Notes under the pieces: model-generated
The model's database searches: none
Seen by the model: only the letters and a program-made list of their open reading frames with translations
Told to the model about the DNA's origin: nothing
NCBI RefSeq assembly: GCF_020748465.1
Contig: NZ_JAHZMP010000003.1
Coordinates: forward strand, 62,001-126,000
Length of the DNA stretch: 64,000 nt
Source of the DNA: Terrisporobacter mayombei
Lineage (GTDB): Bacteria > Bacillota > Clostridia > Peptostreptococcales > Peptostreptococcaceae
Direction: 5' to 3'
Made by a program: the position numbers and the translations under genes
In this document: one piece after another, positions 47,301-54,675 of the stretch
Numbering within the stretch: the stretch's first letter is position 1
Layout of the letters: each line of letters opens with the position of its first letter

Positions 47301-47942
47301 TATTCCTATAGCTTGTCTAGAATATAATATGGTTTGGTATGAGTTATTATCATCAAGATTAACTACTTTACCATCTCTAACCATAATTACATCTCCACCA
47401 ACAGCTGATTCTACATCATTTATTGGTACATTTCCTTCTCTAATTTCAGCTTTACCATCTTTAGTTATAGCAAAATATGGATTAGTCCCCTTGTTATATG
47501 CCTTCCCTTCCATGATAAGCATTCCTAAAGGTTGGCCATTTGACATGTTATAAAAATCAGCATTAATTCCTGCTACCACATTTAATCCTGTTTTTTTCTC
47601 AGCTGCCTTAGCTTGATTTGTTAACTTATCCATTTTCCAAGATGAAGCATCATAACCAGCATATCCAGAAATAATTTTTGTCGTCGATGTACCTTGTAAA
47701 TCAATTTCACATGCATAATCAATATTTTGCTTTGTTCCCGACTTATTGTTTGTTACAATTGTACTTTCTTCAATACCTGGAGCTACTTTTTTTGTAGTAT
47801 TCGATACTACATAACTGCCTTCAGGCACAGTAATATTTGCTGCAGCAATCATAGACAAATTGTTCCCCACCCCTAAGGCAACAATCATTGTAAACACTAA
47901 CACTTTCATTAGTAACTTGGTCACTTTACCATTTCTATCCAT
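41361..47942 (-). CDS. Giant secreted phosphodiester glycosidase / metallophosphoesterase (paralog B)
   Basis: 2193 residues, a tandem paralog of the next gene with the same domain order and high similarity throughout. Signal peptide 1-35; phosphodiester glycosidase about 75-298 (GINADFYNMS, NLDGGGSAT at 255); jelly-roll-like region about 480-705; cohesin-like about 820-955. The phosphatase-like N-domain (about 1060-1165) is followed by the metallophosphoesterase (GDTQ 1174, GDSVDD 1203, GNHE 1237, H1307, GHDH 1341). One wall-binding-like repeat (about 1457-1500), two MBG-type Ig domains (about 1567-1710) and five fibronectin III domains (about 1715-2190) follow, two more than paralog A. No sortase signal is present. 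Probably released or held non-covalently at the wall. Confidence 0.85.
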   Translation of the reverse strand: MDRNGKVTKLLMKVLVFTMIVALGVGNNLSMIAAANITVPEGSYVVSNTTKKVAPGIEESTIVTNNKSGTKQNIDYACEIDLQGTSTTKIISGYAGYDASSWKMDKLTNQAKAAEKKTGLNVVAGINADFYNMSNGQPLGMLIMEGKAYNKGTNPYFAITKDGKAEIREGNVPINDVESAVGGDVIMVRDGKVVNLDDNNSYQTILYSRQAIGIKPDGTVVTFTTHGRNYPLSNGHTYREMAELMIGLGCVTVLNLDGGGSATYASQYEGSENFEVRNSPSDGTERKVSSTLLIVSTAKPTGEFDHASVSPNDLVYTPNSKVQFEATGVDSSGGAATLPSDLTWKLDNSSSSYGQINNKGLFTSNGKAGDVKINVLSGGKVVGSTQITIAAPDSISFSSEEVSLGFDKSSDLGLVVKYKGRDVIYKDGDFKWTMDNEKMGSFNGNIFTSSSSETINGHITATSVYNSSVSGSVYAIIGRLPSVMLDFEDVVDEETGTTTKAEDFYTITREANDTESLLLLGNYGRGGKESAKLVDLDSGEPVRFGNNSLKLDYDFSSGITGTEGACLGFTEETKKIEGTPTGIGMWVYAPEGTPNLWLRIYLKDGNGNLVPLNFTEEAKISEGKMGGIDWNGWKYVEASLEGRTGPFSLVKGQTMRLMYVPGTQQGFYTKGPTKEDGTYEMVEVPEAQRKGSIYIDNLQFVYGANKDDIDNPKVDSITANNTEIKDGMTIDTNTISFKSLFSDIENKNTSGIDHDTVRIYLDGVNMSSEKNCVLVPGDNAINLYDVKLSNGPHNVKVLVRDKFGNETIETRNFIVKGDKEYTNVTLSPISEGNPILNKNFELGLSTDNIGDIKSIETEIKINNDFKDYEVKFNDGFEGTATYDSKARTIKLNATRKEEQSLIGGLFSDKGEANIATLSFKVPKDLKKGSKFTYCAQKGKVTYNSEKEEGFSGTFATSQESLEVVAPLSVKSEAMIVGSSGKIHVYDLEEKGVEDASIYKSDGTLLGKTNKEGYLETDELCKEVGKYTIYAEKGEDISYSINVQSSTSAGNEDGLPEYVISNATSNATGSKNITWISNPQKSDSKAIIQYATKAEYDKRGEAAFINKEGTSKLQSFLGSSDASKNYSVRVNKVNATNLNKNTKYAYRVGDGKNWSEVKEFKTTRSGTNTNFFVIGDTQIANKENVDKISQQLSKGNYSFGIQTGDSVDDASVYSNWVDVLNIFGDSYLSGVDMVHVLGNHEFMGDLDGDAAQNIYNLPNSRRYSVEYGNVYVATISYTNSKSQLKSDLEWLKEDAKNSKAKWKVLTTHQPAYYSNPSGSNEMMNELVPPVAEAAGIDFVFSGHDHSYARTQPIKEGKVNKDDGTVYYICGSTGEKSYGVVDNKDFHFANPPSTDFGAIYLTGSATDSEFKVETHEADGTVIDTYTKTKTSKDCSDGHDYVYDDGYLTCSRCGSSKELGEYTGFAKDEKTNKKMYFIGGKFKTGWFTYGVDEVYHFGNDGLAHDLDVKILEEHNCTQQGKKIVTCKECNISQTYTGAKAPGHYFQPEEQPDGSIKYICGNKEYNCKAVGKYIGDKKIKLSYTTTTYNGNKKSPAVTIDGLVKGEDYTVSYWDNVNAGTARVRVKAKGNTYAGMSYVEYTIKAKSISDMDAKLSFTQIDCSGEEQKPEVTISGLESGKDFTVKYSNNIEPGTAKVTITGKGNYTGTITKEFKISEEKLDKVTGLKSSDRTLTGFKLSWNKVEDTDGYKVYEYNATDKTYKLVDTVEGKDNTSYVLKDLKEGTTYRYAIRAYKKLDNNYSQVGPYSNVITTSTYPGKVTGLYADNITSESMELKWNNVSSASGYKVYKYNEKDKSYTLLKTLEGKNSTAYKVEDLKAGTTYKYAVRAYKAVGKSTYSGAYSDVFSMSVVKAPSKVTGLTTKNRTTSSMTLKWNKVADCDGYKIYEYNPSSKSYKEVKDISGNENTGYDLTNLKVGTTYRYAVRSYKESDGHKYLGEYSKVLTTTTYTAKVTGVTTSNRTTSGFKLKWSKVTNCDGYKVYRYNSEDNTYKLVKTILGSGNTSYNVTGLKNGTTYKYAVRSYKKIGDSTYNGEYSSTLTTSTSPLKIKAVKATDRTSTSITLSWKEVSNADGYRVYRYNSEDKKYELIGEVEGKEKTTYTDKKLASGKNYSYRVKACSKLGKNTYLGEYSDTYKTCTRP

Positions 47943-48149
47943 AAGACTCCCCCTATTAATTTACTTTCAATTTGTAATTATGCATATATTTTAATATATT
48001 CTACCAATTACATTTAATTCCTCTATATTAGATTAAAATATGACAAATTTCTTCATTTATTAATAAATTTTTATATAATATAAAACGAATGTATCGTAAT
48101 TTATCTATTTTATCTTACAAAGTTTAATCTAGTGCAGTTTACTATCAAA

Positions 48150-48181
48150 ATAAAAAGCCAGAAGTTTTATCTCCTGACTTT
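48150..48181 (-). terminator. Terminator of brnQ
   Basis: Minus-strand AAAGTCAGGAG pairs with CTTCTGGCTTT using two G-U pairs, then TTTTATTTT, 12 bases past the stop. The 47943-48149 stretch, the upstream region of paralog B, shows no other motif I recognise. Confidence 0.7.
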
Positions 48182-48192
48182 ATTTATGGCTA

Positions 48193-49560
48193 TTATATTG
48201 CATCAGAACTTCCAGTAAAAGTTTCTTCTTTCCCCCTACATAGTAAATAGGACAAAACAGCTATTATTCCACAACCTATAACCCACGCTAACTTTATATC
48301 AGCAAGTGGCATTTTCAAATAAAAACTGTCAAATATGCCCAAGTTCCATCCGCATAAATAACTATATGTATGAACAGCATCTAATATGCCATATATGAAA
48401 CTTACAATCATCGTACATTTGGCAGCAAATAAAAATCTAACATTTTTAACATTAGGTATTAAAACATAGTATAAAGTTAAAATAATCAAAGGAGGTGACA
48501 TGGAGTCTAAAAGCGGTCCCACATATGCTAATATATTTTCCAAACCTAATGCTCCCATAATAGTGCTACTAACACAAATTATAATTACAGACTTTTTATA
48601 AGATAATTTTTTATTTGAAACATCTTCAAAAAACTCTGCTGCAGCTGCTGTAATACCGACTGCCGTTGTCAATGATGCTATGGTTAATGCTATACAGTAT
48701 AAAACTCCACCTACATTTCCTAAAAGTAAAAAGGCTACTTTTGTGTAAAGTTTAACATAAGTTAAATCTCCTGTTGGACCAGAAATTCCCCCTGTTGATG
48801 CACCTATAATCATGTGACCAAGATGACTCAAAGTTAACATTCCAATTCCAAGTATACCTACTTTTATAATATTTTTATTCATCTTATCTGGTGTAACACC
48901 TTTGACTTTTAAGTTATTTAGTATAACTATTCCAAATACTAATGCACATAGAATTTCCCCTGTTGCATAACCTCCCGTAAATCCGTAAGAAAAGGCTGAA
49001 TTATCATAAGATTTTGGTGCCCAAGTTGTAGATATTGGTGTTAATAATCCTTTTCCAATTATACAGATAACTATAATTACCAATACTGGAAATAAAATTT
49101 TACTTATTTTATCCATAGTATCCGAACGTCCAGATAAAAACCAGTAGGTAATTAAGTAAAACACTATAGAAAATAATATTATTGGTATTTTACTATTAGT
49201 ATTTAATCCTGTAGCTTGAACTATCCCATCCCAAGAAGATGCGCTCATTCTAGGAACTGCATATAGTGGACCTAGTAATAGTATTGTCATTGTAGTAAAT
49301 ACTGGTCCAAATTTCGGCATAATATTCTTAGCTAAAGAATTGTATGTTCCATTACCTCTTACTAATGCTACATAAGCAAGAAGAGGCAATAATAATGCGG
49401 TTAAAAAAGCTCCTGCAAAAGCTACAAATACTGAACTACCACTTTCTTTTCCCCAGTTCATCGGCCATGTCATACTTGCAGATCCAAAATGCATGGAAAA
49501 TAAAGCTGCTCCCATAAAAAATAGTGTTCCAATTGATAAATCTCTCTCATTTTTTTTCAT
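48193..49560 (-). CDS. brnQ: Branched-chain amino acid carrier (BrnQ/LIVCS family)
   Basis: Sodium-coupled symporter for leucine, isoleucine and valine: 455 residues, about twelve helices. The LIVCS motifs are GTLFFMGAALFSMHFGSASM at the N-terminus, LLLGPLYAVPRMSASSWDG and SLTTAVGITAAAAEFFEDVS. The gene is monocistronic. Two identical TGTAAACGTTTACA palindromes upstream suggest catabolite (CcpA) or other LacI-family control, sensible in an amino-acid fermenter. Confidence 0.92.
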   Translation of the reverse strand: MKKNERDLSIGTLFFMGAALFSMHFGSASMTWPMNWGKESGSSVFVAFAGAFLTALLLPLLAYVALVRGNGTYNSLAKNIMPKFGPVFTTMTILLLGPLYAVPRMSASSWDGIVQATGLNTNSKIPIILFSIVFYLITYWFLSGRSDTMDKISKILFPVLVIIVICIIGKGLLTPISTTWAPKSYDNSAFSYGFTGGYATGEILCALVFGIVILNNLKVKGVTPDKMNKNIIKVGILGIGMLTLSHLGHMIIGASTGGISGPTGDLTYVKLYTKVAFLLLGNVGGVLYCIALTIASLTTAVGITAAAAEFFEDVSNKKLSYKKSVIIICVSSTIMGALGLENILAYVGPLLDSMSPPLIILTLYYVLIPNVKNVRFLFAAKCTMIVSFIYGILDAVHTYSYLCGWNLGIFDSFYLKMPLADIKLAWVIGCGIIAVLSYLLCRGKEETFTGSSDAI

Positions 49561-49586
49561 AAAGCCCTCCCTTATAAAGGTTCTTT

Positions 49587-49600
49587 TGTAAACGTTTACA
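49587..49600. promoter_or_regulatory. cre-like operator, proximal
   Basis: Perfect 14-bp palindrome TGTAAACGTTTACA, matching the cre core TGNAANCGNTNNCA, 27 bases before the brnQ start and downstream of the probable promoter. Confidence 0.75.
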
Positions 49601-49665
49601 CAGTCAATAAAAGTGTATAATTACAATAAGTAGGCATATCTTAATTAAATAAAATATAACATTTT

Positions 49666-49679
49666 TGTAAACGTTTACA
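49666..49679. promoter_or_regulatory. cre-like operator, distal
   Basis: Second identical copy of TGTAAACGTTTACA, centre 79 bases from the first. A pair this exact suggests cooperative or looping repression by CcpA or a LacI-type regulator; no LacI gene is encoded nearby. Confidence 0.75.
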
Positions 49680-49877
49680 TATCCTTATACTTTATATATA
49701 GTCTGTTTTATAGTGGTTGTCAATTATTTTTCTTTCTTAGTTTTTATTAACAAAGTCACAGATTATTTTTCTTATTTGTCGATCATATTTAGTAGAAATT
49801 TAGGCCATATGACATAATTTTTTTCTATTACTAAAGTTTAAAATAATATTTATTTAATATGTTAATATACATAAAAA

Positions 49878-49990
49878 TCACACTTCTTTATCTGAATATA
49901 AAAGATAATCTCTTAATCCACTCCAGTATATACTTTTAGTCAGTTCCATTATCTCTTCATCAGAAAAGTTTTGACCTTTAATGTTATTGT
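49878..49990 (-). pseudogene. Out-of-frame C-terminal tail of the EFR1 ferredoxin gene
   Basis: In the -1 frame, from about 50035, the sequence reads NGNIKNGYNINNFMNNNIKG and ends RDYLLYSDKEV with a stop at 49878-49880. It plausibly is the original C-terminus. The junction is the homopolymer pair TTTTTAAAA near 50037; one extra A would restore a single frame. Confidence 0.6.
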
Positions 49991-50755
49991 TCATAAAATT
50001 ATTAATGTTATATCCATTTTTAATATTACCATTTTAAAAACACTTGGTTGCAATGCTTTATTAGGACAATAGTATAAACAAGCTGTACAAAAGTTACACA
50101 TAAATTTAGGTTTCTTGTTGCTCATTATAATGTTTCCACAAGAGCATATTTTCTCACACAATCCACACCCACTACAGTTTTTATTTACTTTTATTGTTTT
50201 TCCTAAAATTTTCACACCTATTTTTTCTATTTCAAATACTTTAGAAATACATTTATCTATTATAGGAGGGTTAATTTTTCTTATCTTTTCATTAACTATA
50301 TCATCTATAATAAGATCTATTTTCTCAGGAAGAATATTAAAAAGTGCTCTTGATAAATAATCTGGTGTAGGAATTAGAAAATTACTAGGCATAATCAGTG
50401 AATTTTCATAAAAAACTTCACAATCTTGTTTCTCTGATAACTTTATACTACTTAATCTCCCCGCTCTATTAAAAATAACTTTTCCTCCTGCTGATATAGA
50501 TATAATTGCAGCCTTAGTTTTATTTCCCTTAGGTAAATTTTTGATCCACTTATATACTACTTCCGGTGCATTGGCTCCATGTATAGGAAAAATAAGTATA
50601 ATTAAATCACAACTTTTTTGACTTACTAGATTATTCTTAGATACTTTCTCAAAAAAAACATCATAGTTCATATCTATTAACTTATTATTTATAAGTTCTG
50701 CTATAATCTTGCTACTACCAGTACCTGTATAATAAATTATTTTAATTTTATTCAT
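49991..50755 (-). CDS. EFR1 family flavodoxin/ferredoxin protein, tail frameshifted
   Basis: About 254 residues. The N-terminal flavodoxin fold has an FMN loop YYTGTGSSK (about 8-16) and FPIHGANAPEVVYKWIKNLP. Two C-terminal [4Fe-4S] motifs follow, CSGCGLCEKIC and CNFCTACLYYCP. EFR1 proteins are electron-transfer proteins of anaerobes with unknown partners. The last about 19 encoded residues (after ALQPSVFK) look unlike the family and arise from a shift at TTTTTAAAA; the natural tail continues in the -1 frame. ATG 50755 follows GGGAGGG. Confidence 0.82.
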   Translation of the reverse strand: MNKIKIIYYTGTGSSKIIAELINNKLIDMNYDVFFEKVSKNNLVSQKSCDLIILIFPIHGANAPEVVYKWIKNLPKGNKTKAAIISISAGGKVIFNRAGRLSSIKLSEKQDCEVFYENSLIMPSNFLIPTPDYLSRALFNILPEKIDLIIDDIVNEKIRKINPPIIDKCISKVFEIEKIGVKILGKTIKVNKNCSGCGLCEKICSCGNIIMSNKKPKFMCNFCTACLYYCPNKALQPSVFKMVILKMDITLIIL

Positions 50756-50874
50756 CAAAATCCCTCCCAGACTTTAAACATATTCACTATTATTTATTAT
50801 ATTTAATAATATTCTTCTATTATTAGGTATATTATTAATTTGAGTTTTATCATTAAATTTTTACAATATAACAT

Positions 50875-50915
50875 AAGCCATATTTCATCTAATCTAATTA
50901 AATAAAATATGGCTT
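50875..50915 (-). terminator. Hairpin after the Bce permease gene
   Basis: Stem AAGCCATATTT/AAATATGGCTT with a long loop, close to the permease stop codon. The T tail is weak, so termination may be partial. The 50759-50874 stretch carries nothing else recognisable. Confidence 0.5.
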
Positions 50916-50921
50916 AATTCA

Positions 50922-52820
50922 TTATTTTGTTAAAGATATATATTTTTTTGAAGTTAATAAGTAATAAATCAAATAAATTACTGAGAAAATAATAATTGTT
51001 ACTATGGTAGAAAATCTTCCATCTTGATTAAACAAATTTGTTATTGCGTAACTAGCTACAGTGCTATGGATAATAGCTACTATCGCTGGAAATAAGAAAA
51101 ATATCCCAACCTGTTTATAAATAGATTTATTAATATATTCTTGATTCGTTCCTATTTTTCTTAATGTATCAAATCTTGGCTTATCTTTACTTGCATCAGA
51201 AATACATTTAAAGTACATAATACTTCCTATAGATACTATAAATACCAATGACATAAATAGACCTATAAAGTAAATTGCATTTATAAAGTTATAACTATCT
51301 TCATTGAAATTATCTACACTATAAGGTTTCATATTACTGTTTTTCTTTATATCTTTCACTATATTTGTACTATTATCAAAGTTTTCTAAGGTGATACAAG
51401 ATATACTTTCTGTATCCTTATTTGAGTCTTTTTTCAAAGAATTAAAAGTGTTATCATTTACAATAACAGATGGAAGATTCCCTCTAAAAAATCCAAATAA
51501 ATTCATTGCATAATAGTCAATTATTTTAATATTTCTATTACCTAAATCAAAATCAACTTTGAAATCAAAAGCATTTATTAGATTTTTAGGAATTATCAAT
51601 ATGGCTTCATTATCTTTTAACTGTGTATTTAAAAATTTATTCTCGTTATCCAAGTCTCTATATTCACATACTTTTTTTACATCTGAATATTTAATAAAAT
51701 CCATATTACCTGTAAAAATGAATGGTGATTCTTTTTTACCATTTTCAGTAATATCTATATACATAAGCTCAGTTTGTAGTTTGAAGTCAACCTTTTCATC
51801 ACTTTTATTTAAAGCTTCTTGAACAATTTTATCATCTAAATTTCCTTCATACATTATACTATAAGGATATTCAGATTCTTTGCCTTCTGAAAAAATAGTT
51901 CTAGTTGCAATAGATACTATTATACAAGTCAAGCAACAAGTTATTAGTACTGCGATTTGACCTAAAACTCTATTATTATCTCTTATTCTAAAAATTATAT
52001 TATTGTAACTTAAAATATTAGTATTTTTATATAAGAAGTTTTTATTATTAATTAATTTTGAAACTATAAAAGTAAAAAATCCTTTAAACAGTAGCATTGT
52101 TCCTATTATAACCATAATTACTGTGGCAAATATAGCCGCTGGAAATGGTATATTATATCTTTTGTAATATAAAATTATAACATAAGCTAAAACTATAACC
52201 ATTAATCCTAAAATACCTTGTAAAGTTTTATTTTTACTATTATCACTTTGATATATATTTGTTGCATTAATAAGTTTTGTTATATCTGCTTTTAATAAAA
52301 CTATATATTCTTTAATAAATACACAAATTAATATGCATAAAAAAATTAAACTAGTTATTAAAATAGCCTCTTTTGAAATTTCAAACTTCATCACGGTGCT
52401 TACTTTAGAAATTTTAGCTAATGCCATTAAAAATAATTTATTAGTTAAAATTCCGCCAAGAATTCCACCAATTAAAGCTATTATACCTATCAATAATCCT
52501 TCCTGAGCAAATAGTAAAGCTATTTTATTATTCTCAACACCCATAAAAGTGTAAATCCCAAATTCTTTTTTTCTTTGCTCTATAAAAAAACTACTTGAAT
52601 AAGAGATAAAGAATACAAAGAATAAACACAATACTAATGCACAAACACCTGCCAAAGATGATATTACATTTAAATCCTGTATCTGCCTAAATTGTTCACT
52701 AAACATCAATGTTATAAAGTTATAAAAAACTACAATGGAAAATACCATAGAGAATATGTACATTCCATAGTTTTTTAAGTTCTGTTTTAAGTTCATAAAT
52801 GAAAGTTTAAAGAAGTTCAT
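50922..52820 (-). CDS. BceB-type FtsX family ABC permease
   Basis: The 632 residues have about ten membrane helices. A large extracytoplasmic domain lies between helices VII and VIII (about 315-515), the hallmark of BceB-like peptide-sensing permeases. SSFFIEQRKKEFGIYTFMGV is the typical FtsX coupling segment (about 80-100). It overlaps the ATPase gene by 14 bases. With the adjoining kinase it likely senses and detoxifies cell-wall-targeting peptides such as bacitracin or lantibiotics; specificity is not readable. Confidence 0.9.
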   Translation of the reverse strand: MNFFKLSFMNLKQNLKNYGMYIFSMVFSIVVFYNFITLMFSEQFRQIQDLNVISSLAGVCALVLCLFFVFFISYSSSFFIEQRKKEFGIYTFMGVENNKIALLFAQEGLLIGIIALIGGILGGILTNKLFLMALAKISKVSTVMKFEISKEAILITSLIFLCILICVFIKEYIVLLKADITKLINATNIYQSDNSKNKTLQGILGLMVIVLAYVIILYYKRYNIPFPAAIFATVIMVIIGTMLLFKGFFTFIVSKLINNKNFLYKNTNILSYNNIIFRIRDNNRVLGQIAVLITCCLTCIIVSIATRTIFSEGKESEYPYSIMYEGNLDDKIVQEALNKSDEKVDFKLQTELMYIDITENGKKESPFIFTGNMDFIKYSDVKKVCEYRDLDNENKFLNTQLKDNEAILIIPKNLINAFDFKVDFDLGNRNIKIIDYYAMNLFGFFRGNLPSVIVNDNTFNSLKKDSNKDTESISCITLENFDNSTNIVKDIKKNSNMKPYSVDNFNEDSYNFINAIYFIGLFMSLVFIVSIGSIMYFKCISDASKDKPRFDTLRKIGTNQEYINKSIYKQVGIFFLFPAIVAIIHSTVASYAITNLFNQDGRFSTIVTIIIFSVIYLIYYLLTSKKYISLTK

Positions 52821-53562
52821 TTACTTCACCCCCCATGGAAGTAAGTAAATTCATTATGCTATTGTAAAATTCTTTTCTATTTCCTGAGCTATCTATCCTA
52901 GCATTTAGTTTTCCATCTTTCATAAAAATAACCTTTTTAGAATAACTTGCACTAAATGGATCATGCGTAACCATAATAACTGTCACATTAAATTTTTCAT
53001 TCATATCTTTTAAACAGTTTAATAGTTCTGATGATGATTTTGAATCTAGTGCTCCTGTTGGCTCATCAGCAAAAATTATTTTTGGTGATGTTATAAGCGC
53101 TCTAGCTGCTGATGCTCTTTGTTTTTGTCCTCCAGATAATTCATAAGGATATTTTTTAAGATGAGCTTCTATTCCAAAAAATTTAGCAAGCCTCATAACT
53201 TCTTCTTTTATTCTGCTTTGTTTTTCATTTCCTATTACAAGAGGTAAAGCTATGTTATCCTCTACGCTCATGCTATCTAATAAGTTATAATCCTGAAAAA
53301 TAAATCCAATATTATCTCTTCTAAATTTAGATAGCTCTTTATTGTTCATTTTACTTATATCTTTATTTTCATAATATACATTTCCTGATGTAGGTTTATC
53401 TACTGTTGATAAAATATTTAGCAAAGTAGTTTTTCCTGCTCCAGAAGGTCCCATTATGGATAAAAATTCACCTTCTTTTACGTCTAAATTAATATCTTTT
53501 AATATCTTAAATGTATTTTTATTATTTTTAATATCTTTTTTCAAATTAATAGTTTTTAACAT
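52807..53562 (-). CDS. BceA-type ABC transporter ATPase
   Basis: The 251 residues are a MacB/LolD-like ATPase: Walker A GPSGAGKTT (about 36-44), Q-loop GFIFQDYNLLDSM, signature LSGGQKQRASAARAL, Walker B IIFADEPTGALDS and MVTHD. The start is ATG 53562, five bases after GGAGGG; a TTG at 53574 would overlap the RBS. It is the partner of the BceB-like permease and is preceded by a probable regulator site. Confidence 0.92.
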   Translation of the reverse strand: MLKTINLKKDIKNNKNTFKILKDINLDVKEGEFLSIMGPSGAGKTTLLNILSTVDKPTSGNVYYENKDISKMNNKELSKFRRDNIGFIFQDYNLLDSMSVEDNIALPLVIGNEKQSRIKEEVMRLAKFFGIEAHLKKYPYELSGGQKQRASAARALITSPKIIFADEPTGALDSKSSSELLNCLKDMNEKFNVTVIMVTHDPFSASYSKKVIFMKDGKLNARIDSSGNRKEFYNSIMNLLTSMGGEVNELL

Positions 53563-53587
53563 ATTACCCTCCAAATTTCTAATATTT

Positions 53588-53674
53588 ATTATACTTATAT
53601 TTTATAAGTTTCAGATATTTGCTTCCATCTCTTAACCTAACACTTTGGAGATAATATGTGTCATTTATGTCACA
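53588..53674 (-). promoter_or_regulatory. Promoter and probable BceR-type operator ahead of bceAB
   Basis: TGTGTCATTTATGTCACA (53657-53674), an imperfect palindrome matching at 14 of 18 positions, overlaps the stop codon of the kinase gene. A TATAAT on the minus strand (53588-53593) lies 63 bases further, just before the ATPase RBS. Bce regulators bind short inverted repeats upstream of bceA promoters, so this is a good candidate. Confidence 0.55.
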
Positions 53675-54675
53675 TTGAAGTAATCTGATAAATTATAGAA
53701 GGTAATATATACATCACAAAATTCATTTGGAGTTGATATTACATTTATATCATGACTTAATTTATTTAAGATTTTCTTTGATATATAAAGTCCCATACCT
53801 GTTGATTTTGTTTTCTTTCTTCCATTTTCTCCAGTAAATCCTTTGTCAAAAACTCTTTCTATATCTTGAGGCACAATTCCCATACCATAGTCTTTTATAT
53901 GAAGTTCACATCCTTTTTCATTTTCCTTCAAATAAATTTCTATTTTTCCACCCATATGACTATACTTGATTGCATTATCAATTATTAGCTCAATTATATG
54001 AGTAATCCACTTTTTATCAGTAAGAACAGTTTTATTTAACTGATTAACATTCAAATCAATTTTGTTATATATAAATTGATATTTATTTTTCTTTATTACT
54101 TCTTTTACTGCTTGTTCCAATTTTACTTCATTTATTATAAAGTCTGAATTATAGTTTCCTGCTCGACTTGAATACATTGCTTGTTCTACTAGTTTATCTA
54201 TACGACTAACTTCACTGTTAATTTGCTTAGATAATTCCCTGCTATCATCAATTTCATTTACTCTTTTTCCTATTATTTGGAGAACTGAAATTGGAATCTT
54301 CACTTCATGAATCCAGTTTGTCATGTAATCGTTTATATCTTCTAATTCATTTCTTAAACTATCTACTTCTTTCTCATTCTCTTCAATCAAATGTTTTACA
54401 TTCTTATAAATATAATCCCTTTCCAAATCATCATGTTCTTCTCTTATATTATGGATTGAATTTATAATTTTTTTTATTTTTTTCTTATAATTGCCATATC
54501 CAATAAAAATAAAAATGACAACAGATAAAATTGATAAAATATTAATATAAATTAAAGTATCAACACTATTACTTAAATTAGGATCTAGTAGCATAGTAAC
54601 ATCAACTATTAACATTATAAAAATTATTAAAATCAAAAATACTTTTACTTCTCTTAAATACGTTAGTAAACTCAT
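53665..54675 (-). CDS. BceS-type intramembrane-sensing histidine kinase
   Basis: The 336 residues have two membrane helices (about 11-30 and 40-62) and only a very short loop between them, so the kinase cannot sense ligands alone. The His box reads WIHEVKIPISVLQIIGK (about 121-137), the atypical BceS form. ATPase boxes are LIIDNAIKYSHMGG and STGMGLYISKKI. It overlaps the response regulator gene by 4 bases and depends, by family, on the BceAB transporter for signalling. Confidence 0.92.
   Translation of the reverse strand: MSLLTYLREVKVFLILIIFIMLIVDVTMLLDPNLSNSVDTLIYINILSILSVVIFIFIGYGNYKKKIKKIINSIHNIREEHDDLERDYIYKNVKHLIEENEKEVDSLRNELEDINDYMTNWIHEVKIPISVLQIIGKRVNEIDDSRELSKQINSEVSRIDKLVEQAMYSSRAGNYNSDFIINEVKLEQAVKEVIKKNKYQFIYNKIDLNVNQLNKTVLTDKKWITHIIELIIDNAIKYSHMGGKIEIYLKENEKGCELHIKDYGMGIVPQDIERVFDKGFTGENGRKKTKSTGMGLYISKKILNKLSHDINVISTPNEFCDVYITFYNLSDYFNVT

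Noticed and set aside
34635-48181. Mobile element origin of the giant gene pair, from similar AAAGTCAGGAGA sequences at both ends
   Set aside because: Both copies are parts of ordinary terminators; no transposase, integrase or target duplication is seen.
49991-50060. Programmed frameshift at TTTTTAAAA in the EFR1 gene
   Set aside because: A -1 slip on the TTT AAA codons would enter TAA, so the tract cannot work as a canonical slippery site; an indel is simpler.
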